6,843 nt of DNA from Bacillota bacterium (GTDB taxonomy: Bacteria > Bacillota > Dehalobacteriia > UBA4068). The stretch covers positions 1 through 6,843 of the forward strand of contig JAUMYD010000062.1 in the NCBI GenBank assembly GCA_030528765.1. Reading direction: 5' to 3'. Each line of letters opens with the position of its first letter. The stretch's first letter is position 1. Positions 4,761 to 6,843 of the stretch are shown here, piece by piece. The notes below the pieces were generated by a model that worked only from the letters and a program-made list of their open reading frames with translations, ran no database searches and was not told where the DNA came from. The position numbers were made by a program, and so were the translations under genes.

Positions 4761-5946
4761 AACAGCAAAAAAGGGCAGCAGCCTGCCGGCAAATGCCCTG
4801 ATCTGGTTTGGGGCTGCGGTTTCCATTGCGGAGATCCACACCGGCAGTCTCTTTGCTCCGCTGGGCTTTGGCCGGGGGCTGCTGGCCATCCTGCTAGGGC
4901 ATCTCATCGGCTGCCTGCTGCTCTTCCTGTCCGGGCTCATCGGCGGCAGGCTGCGCAGAAGCGCCATGGAAAGCGTAAAAAGCAGCTTCGGGCAAAAGGG
5001 CGGCCTGCTCTTCTCTGTTTTGAATATCCTGCAGCTGCTGGGCTGGACAGGCATCATGATCTATGACGGAGCACTGGCGGCGAACGCCATTTACGCCCTG
5101 GGGCACTGGCTCTGGTGCCTGCTGATCGGGGCTTTGATCCTGCTGTGGATCCTGATCGGCATCCGCAATCTGGGCAAGCTGAACAGCCTTGCGATGCTGG
5201 CCCTTTTCAGCCTCAGCCTGCTGCTTTGCTTCCGCATCTTCGGCAGCGGCAGCATGACTGCGCCCAGCGGGGAGGCCCTTTCCTTTGGGGCTGCGGTGGA
5301 GCTTTCCGCTGCCATGCCCCTTTCCTGGCTGCCCCTGATCAGTGACTATACCCGGGAGGCGGAAAAGCCCCTGCAGGCTACGGCTGTCAGCGCGCTGGTC
5401 TACGGGCTGGTCAGCTGCTGGATGTACCTGATCGGCATGGGCGCGGCCCTGCTCACCGGAGAATCGGAGATCGCGCAGATCCTGCTCCGGGCCGGGCTGG
5501 GCATTGGCGGCCTGCTGATCGTGGTGCTTTCCACGGTGACCACCACCTTCCTGGATGCCTATTCAGCCGGGGTTTCCGGCGAGGCGCTCTCGGCCCGCAT
5601 CCCCGGAAAATGGCTGGCACTTGCCGCGGCGGCATTGGGCACAGCCGGGGCGATCTTCCTGCCGCTCCACGATATCACGGATTTCCTTTATCTGATCGGC
5701 TCTGTTTTTGCGCCTATGATCGCCATTCAGATCGCGGATTTCTTCATCCTGAAGCAGGATCACAGCCACAAAGCCTTTTCGCCGGGGAATCTTTTGCTCT
5801 GGGCACTGGGCTTTCTGCTCTACCGCCTGCTGATGCAGATCGATCTGCCTCTGGGCAGCACGCTGCCGGATATGCTGATCTGCATTCTGCTCTGCCTGCT
5901 CTTCTCCCGGCTGCGGCAGCGGCGGCAGGCTGCGGGAAGGAAATAA
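4753..5946 (+). CDS. cytX: CytX-type NCS1 permease, predicted hydroxymethylpyrimidine importer
   Basis: The 397-residue protein has about ten to twelve hydrophobic membrane segments and the pattern of NCS1 (cytosine/purine/allantoin) permeases. Visible blocks include NALIWFGAAVSIAEIHTG (14-31) and GFGRGLLAILLGHLIG (38-53), GWTGIMIYDGA (97-107), MPLSWLPLISDYTREAE (188-204), TTTFLDAYSAG (263-273) and GSVFAPMIAIQIADFFI (316-332). CytX members sit in TPP-controlled operons and are predicted to import HMP across the cytoplasmic membrane. Position right after thiD, the enzyme that would trap HMP by phosphorylation, supports this. The ATG at 4753 lies in GGGAATGAATAA, so it overlaps the thiD stop by 8 bases, and the purine-rich GAGGAGGCGG just upstream can act as ribosome binding site. 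The tail is arginine-rich and cytoplasmic. Substrate is by family and context only. Confidence 0.92.
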   Translation: MNKTAKKGSSLPANALIWFGAAVSIAEIHTGSLFAPLGFGRGLLAILLGHLIGCLLLFLSGLIGGRLRRSAMESVKSSFGQKGGLLFSVLNILQLLGWTGIMIYDGALAANAIYALGHWLWCLLIGALILLWILIGIRNLGKLNSLAMLALFSLSLLLCFRIFGSGSMTAPSGEALSFGAAVELSAAMPLSWLPLISDYTREAEKPLQATAVSALVYGLVSCWMYLIGMGAALLTGESEIAQILLRAGLGIGGLLIVVLSTVTTTFLDAYSAGVSGEALSARIPGKWLALAAAALGTAGAIFLPLHDITDFLYLIGSVFAPMIAIQIADFFILKQDHSHKAFSPGNLLLWALGFLLYRLLMQIDLPLGSTLPDMLICILLCLLFSRLRQRRQAAGRK

Positions 5947-5972
5947 GCCGCCTCCCCCCAATCTGCATTTTG

Positions 5973-6001
5973 GAGCCTGTCTTCGCGATAGGCTCTTTTT
6001 T
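5973..6001 (+). terminator. Intrinsic terminator of the thiamine operon
   Basis: GAGCCT (5973-5978) pairs with AGGCTC (5990-5995). The stem extends inward through GTC (5979-5981) with GAT (5987-5989, one G-T pair) to a TTCGC loop. Six T (5996-6001) follow. It lies 26 bases after the cytX stop and ends the operon. Confidence 0.92.
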
Positions 6002-6060
6002 GCTGCCGGAAGCCCGGGAGCTCTTGCCCGGGTGCAGCAGCGGCCTGCTCCTCTCCCGGT
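6002..6060. other. Nested hairpin spacer after the operon terminator
   Basis: GCTGC (6002-6006) pairs with GCAGC (6034-6038) around an inner CCCGGG (6013-6018) / CCCGGG (6027-6032) stem. There is no T-run and no gene. It may form part of the repeat island to the right or simply reinforce the terminator. Confidence 0.35.
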
Positions 6061-6082
6061 CGCAGCGTGGTTCACAGGCGGC
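6061..6082. repeat. 22-base direct repeat, left copy
   Basis: Matches 6510-6531 at 20 of 22 positions (shared core GCGTGGTTCACAGGCGGC). The two copies bracket the other repeats of this island in the same orientation, 449 bases apart. Confidence 0.8.
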
Positions 6083-6104
6083 GAAGCCCTTTAAATTTCT
6101 TTTG

Positions 6105-6198
6105 CTTCTTTTCTTTCAAGAAAAGAAGGGTTTTATATTTCTTTCAAAACCCCAACTTTTTTGAAAGAAAGTTGGACAAAGAACTTTAGTATTTGGAT
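6105..6198. repeat. Two-hairpin intergenic repeat, left copy
   Basis: The first hairpin is CTTCTTTTCTT (6105-6115) with AAGAAAAGAAG (6118-6128), the second CCAACTTT (6152-6159) with AAAGTTGG (6168-6175). They are separated by a T-rich linker and followed by AACTTTAGTAT. The order, spacing and tail match the copy at 6419-6505, but the stems differ by paired changes on both arms. No coding potential is seen. The hairpins are AT-rich and U-run bearing, so weak terminator activity on either strand is possible. Confidence 0.7.
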
Positions 6199-6213
6199 GC
6201 TGCTTCTGGTTTC

Positions 6214-6381
6214 TGTCATTGCGAGGCAGGCAAGCTGTGATTTTGCCTTGGCAAAAGCCAGCTTGGCAACGTGGCAATCCAGAGGACACCTCCGACAGAG
6301 GCAGGGAAAACGCTAAGATTGCCACGTCGTTCAGCTGTGTACTGCTGCGCAGTCCTGCAGCTGAACTTCCTCGCAATGACA
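6214..6381. mobile_element. Palindromic MITE-like repeat element (TGTCATTGCGAGG ends)
   Basis: Perfect 13-base terminal inverted repeats, TGTCATTGCGAGG (6214-6226) and CCTCGCAATGACA (6369-6381), enclose a second perfect inverted pair, ACGTGGCAATC (6269-6279) and GATTGCCACGT (6317-6327). Between them are two side hairpins. On the left, CAAGCTG/CAGCTTG (6231-6237 with 6259-6265) encloses TTTTGCC/GGCAAAA (6241-6247 with 6250-6256). On the right, GTTCAGCTG/CAGCTGAAC (6329-6337 with 6357-6365) encloses ACTGC/GCAGT. The whole can fold as a branched cruciform. No ORF is credible, so it would be non-autonomous. The CATTGCGAG and GTGGCAATC boxes match a palindromic intergenic repeat type I recall from many bacterial genomes. 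I see no target-site duplication. Confidence 0.75.
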
Positions 6382-6418
6382 ATAAATTATACAGCTGCCC
6401 AAAATTAAAAGTTTCTTG

Positions 6419-6505
6419 CTTCTTCTTTTCAAAGAAGAAGGGGTTTATTTTTCTTTCCAAAACCGCCGCTTTTTGAAAAAAGCGGCAGCAAAAACTTTAA
6501 TATCT
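6419..6505. repeat. Two-hairpin intergenic repeat, right copy
   Basis: CTTCTTCTTT (6419-6428) pairs with AAAGAAGAAG (6431-6440), and GCCGCTTTTT (6465-6474) with AAAAAGCGGC (6477-6486). A T-rich linker lies between them and AACTTTAATAT follows (6493-6503). It is homologous to 6105-6198 in the same orientation, with both arms of each stem changed together. It runs directly into the second 22-base repeat. Confidence 0.7.
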
Positions 6506-6509
6506 GGGC

Positions 6510-6531
6510 TGCGGCGTGGTTCACAGGCGGC
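6510..6531. repeat. 22-base direct repeat, right copy
   Basis: Matches 6061-6082 at 20 of 22 positions. It sits about ten bases after the right two-hairpin repeat and just before the terminator of the minus-strand surface-protein gene. Confidence 0.8.
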
Positions 6532-6539
6532 TTTTGCAC

Positions 6540-6578
6540 AAAAAAACAGGGGCAGTGCCTGCAAGGCGCTGTCCCTGT
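6540..6578 (-). terminator. Intrinsic terminator of the minus-strand surface-protein gene
   Basis: A 14-pair stem (6546-6559 with 6565-6578, two G-T pairs, TGCAA loop on the + strand) is preceded on the + strand by seven A (6540-6546, the last also paired). On the minus strand this gives a strong hairpin followed by a T-run. It lies about 90 bases past the stop of the gene ending at 6667. The + strand side has only an interrupted T stretch. The 88 bases between it and the stop show nothing recognisable. Confidence 0.85.
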
Positions 6579-6666
6579 TTCTGTTGCTGTTCTGCCTTGA
6601 GAGTTTTCAGTGGCTTTCGCCAGTGCTTCCTCTTTCTATGCAGAGCTTTCTTCCTGCCGGGCTGCT

Positions 6667-6843
6667 TTATTTGGCAGCGCGGCGTTTTCTTTCATGCAGG
6701 ATCAGTATTCCGCTCAGCACGGCAGCGGAAGCCAGCAGGATGCCGAACCACAGCAGGGGTTGGCTTTCATCACCGGTCTGGGGCGCGCTGGGCTTCGTCT
6801 GGCTGCCGCTGGTGGGCTTGCTGTCTCCGCTATCGCCGGAGGC
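6667..6843 (-). CDS. C-terminus of a sortase-anchored cell-wall protein (partial, runs off the right edge)
   Basis: The last 58 codons are in the window. A Gly/Ser/Asp/Lys/Pro-rich, low-complexity wall-spanning stretch (ASGDSGDSKPTSG and onward) leads to APQTGDES. A hydrophobic membrane segment follows (PLLWFGILLASAAVLSGILI) and then the positive tail HERKRRAAK with a TAA stop at 6667-6669. This is the standard three-part sorting signal: the sortase cleaves between T and G and links the protein to the peptidoglycan. The motif is APQTG rather than LPXTG. The body of the protein, and so its function (adhesin, enzyme or other), lies outside the window. A strong terminator follows the stop. Confidence 0.9.
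   Translation of the reverse strand, partial: ASGDSGDSKPTSGSQTKPSAPQTGDESQPLLWFGILLASAAVLSGILILHERKRRAAK

Noticed and set aside
6219..6476. 85-codon open frame in the repeat island
   Set aside because: It is made of the palindromic element and the hairpin repeat read as protein, with no ribosome binding site.
6061..6531. CRISPR array
   Set aside because: Only two copies of the 22-base repeat, 449 bases apart, with other repeats between them and no regular spacers.

Overview
The window carries a complete thiamine precursor-salvage operon on the + strand, flanked by two partial minus-strand genes that run off the window ends. The coding sequence is GC-rich and dominated by CTG leucine codons. 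Strong AGGAGG-type ribosome binding sites, a Gram-positive style lipoprotein signal, a sortase sorting signal and a ThiW/CytX/ThiM salvage set together suggest a member of the Firmicutes, most likely a gut-type Clostridia (Oscillospiraceae/Ruminococcaceae-like). That taxonomic placement is inference from gene content and style, not from a marker gene.

Left part (1-705): the first 61 bases are the start of a minus-strand lipoprotein gene with its own promoter. A minus-strand intrinsic terminator at 229-266 has no recognisable gene in front of it. A consensus-like promoter (TTGTAT, 17 bp, TATAAT) at 529-557 then starts the operon transcript almost exactly at a TPP (thiamine pyrophosphate) riboswitch (564-660), which is followed by an intrinsic terminator (674-705). 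A segment of the aptamer (634-643) can pair with the 5' arm and loop of that terminator, which gives a plausible antitermination switch.

Operon (706-6001): a 250-base structured leader precedes thiW (membrane S-component, predicted thiazole uptake), thiM (hydroxyethylthiazole kinase), thiE (thiamine-phosphate synthase), a HAD-family phosphatase, thiD (HMP/HMP-P kinase) and cytX (NCS1-family predicted HMP uptake), and an intrinsic terminator closes it. Most junctions overlap by 7-8 bases. The exceptions are thiM-thiE (110 bases, containing a decayed second copy of part of thiM) and HAD-thiD (217 bases, with a perfect hairpin next to the thiD ribosome binding site). As a pathway: ThiW and CytX import the two halves, ThiM and ThiD phosphorylate them, and ThiE joins them to thiamine monophosphate. 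The HAD enzyme may then remove the phosphate so that a thiamine pyrophosphokinase, not present here, can make TPP. No de novo genes (thiC, thiG, thiH, thiS, thiF) and no ECF energizing module are in the window.

Right part (6002-6843): a non-coding repeat island of about 500 bases holds two copies of a 22-base motif, two diverged copies of a two-hairpin element whose stems covary, and a 168-base palindromic MITE-like element with 13-base perfect terminal inverted repeats. It is followed by a strong minus-strand terminator and the 3' end of a minus-strand gene for a cell-wall anchored protein with an unusual APQTG sorting motif.
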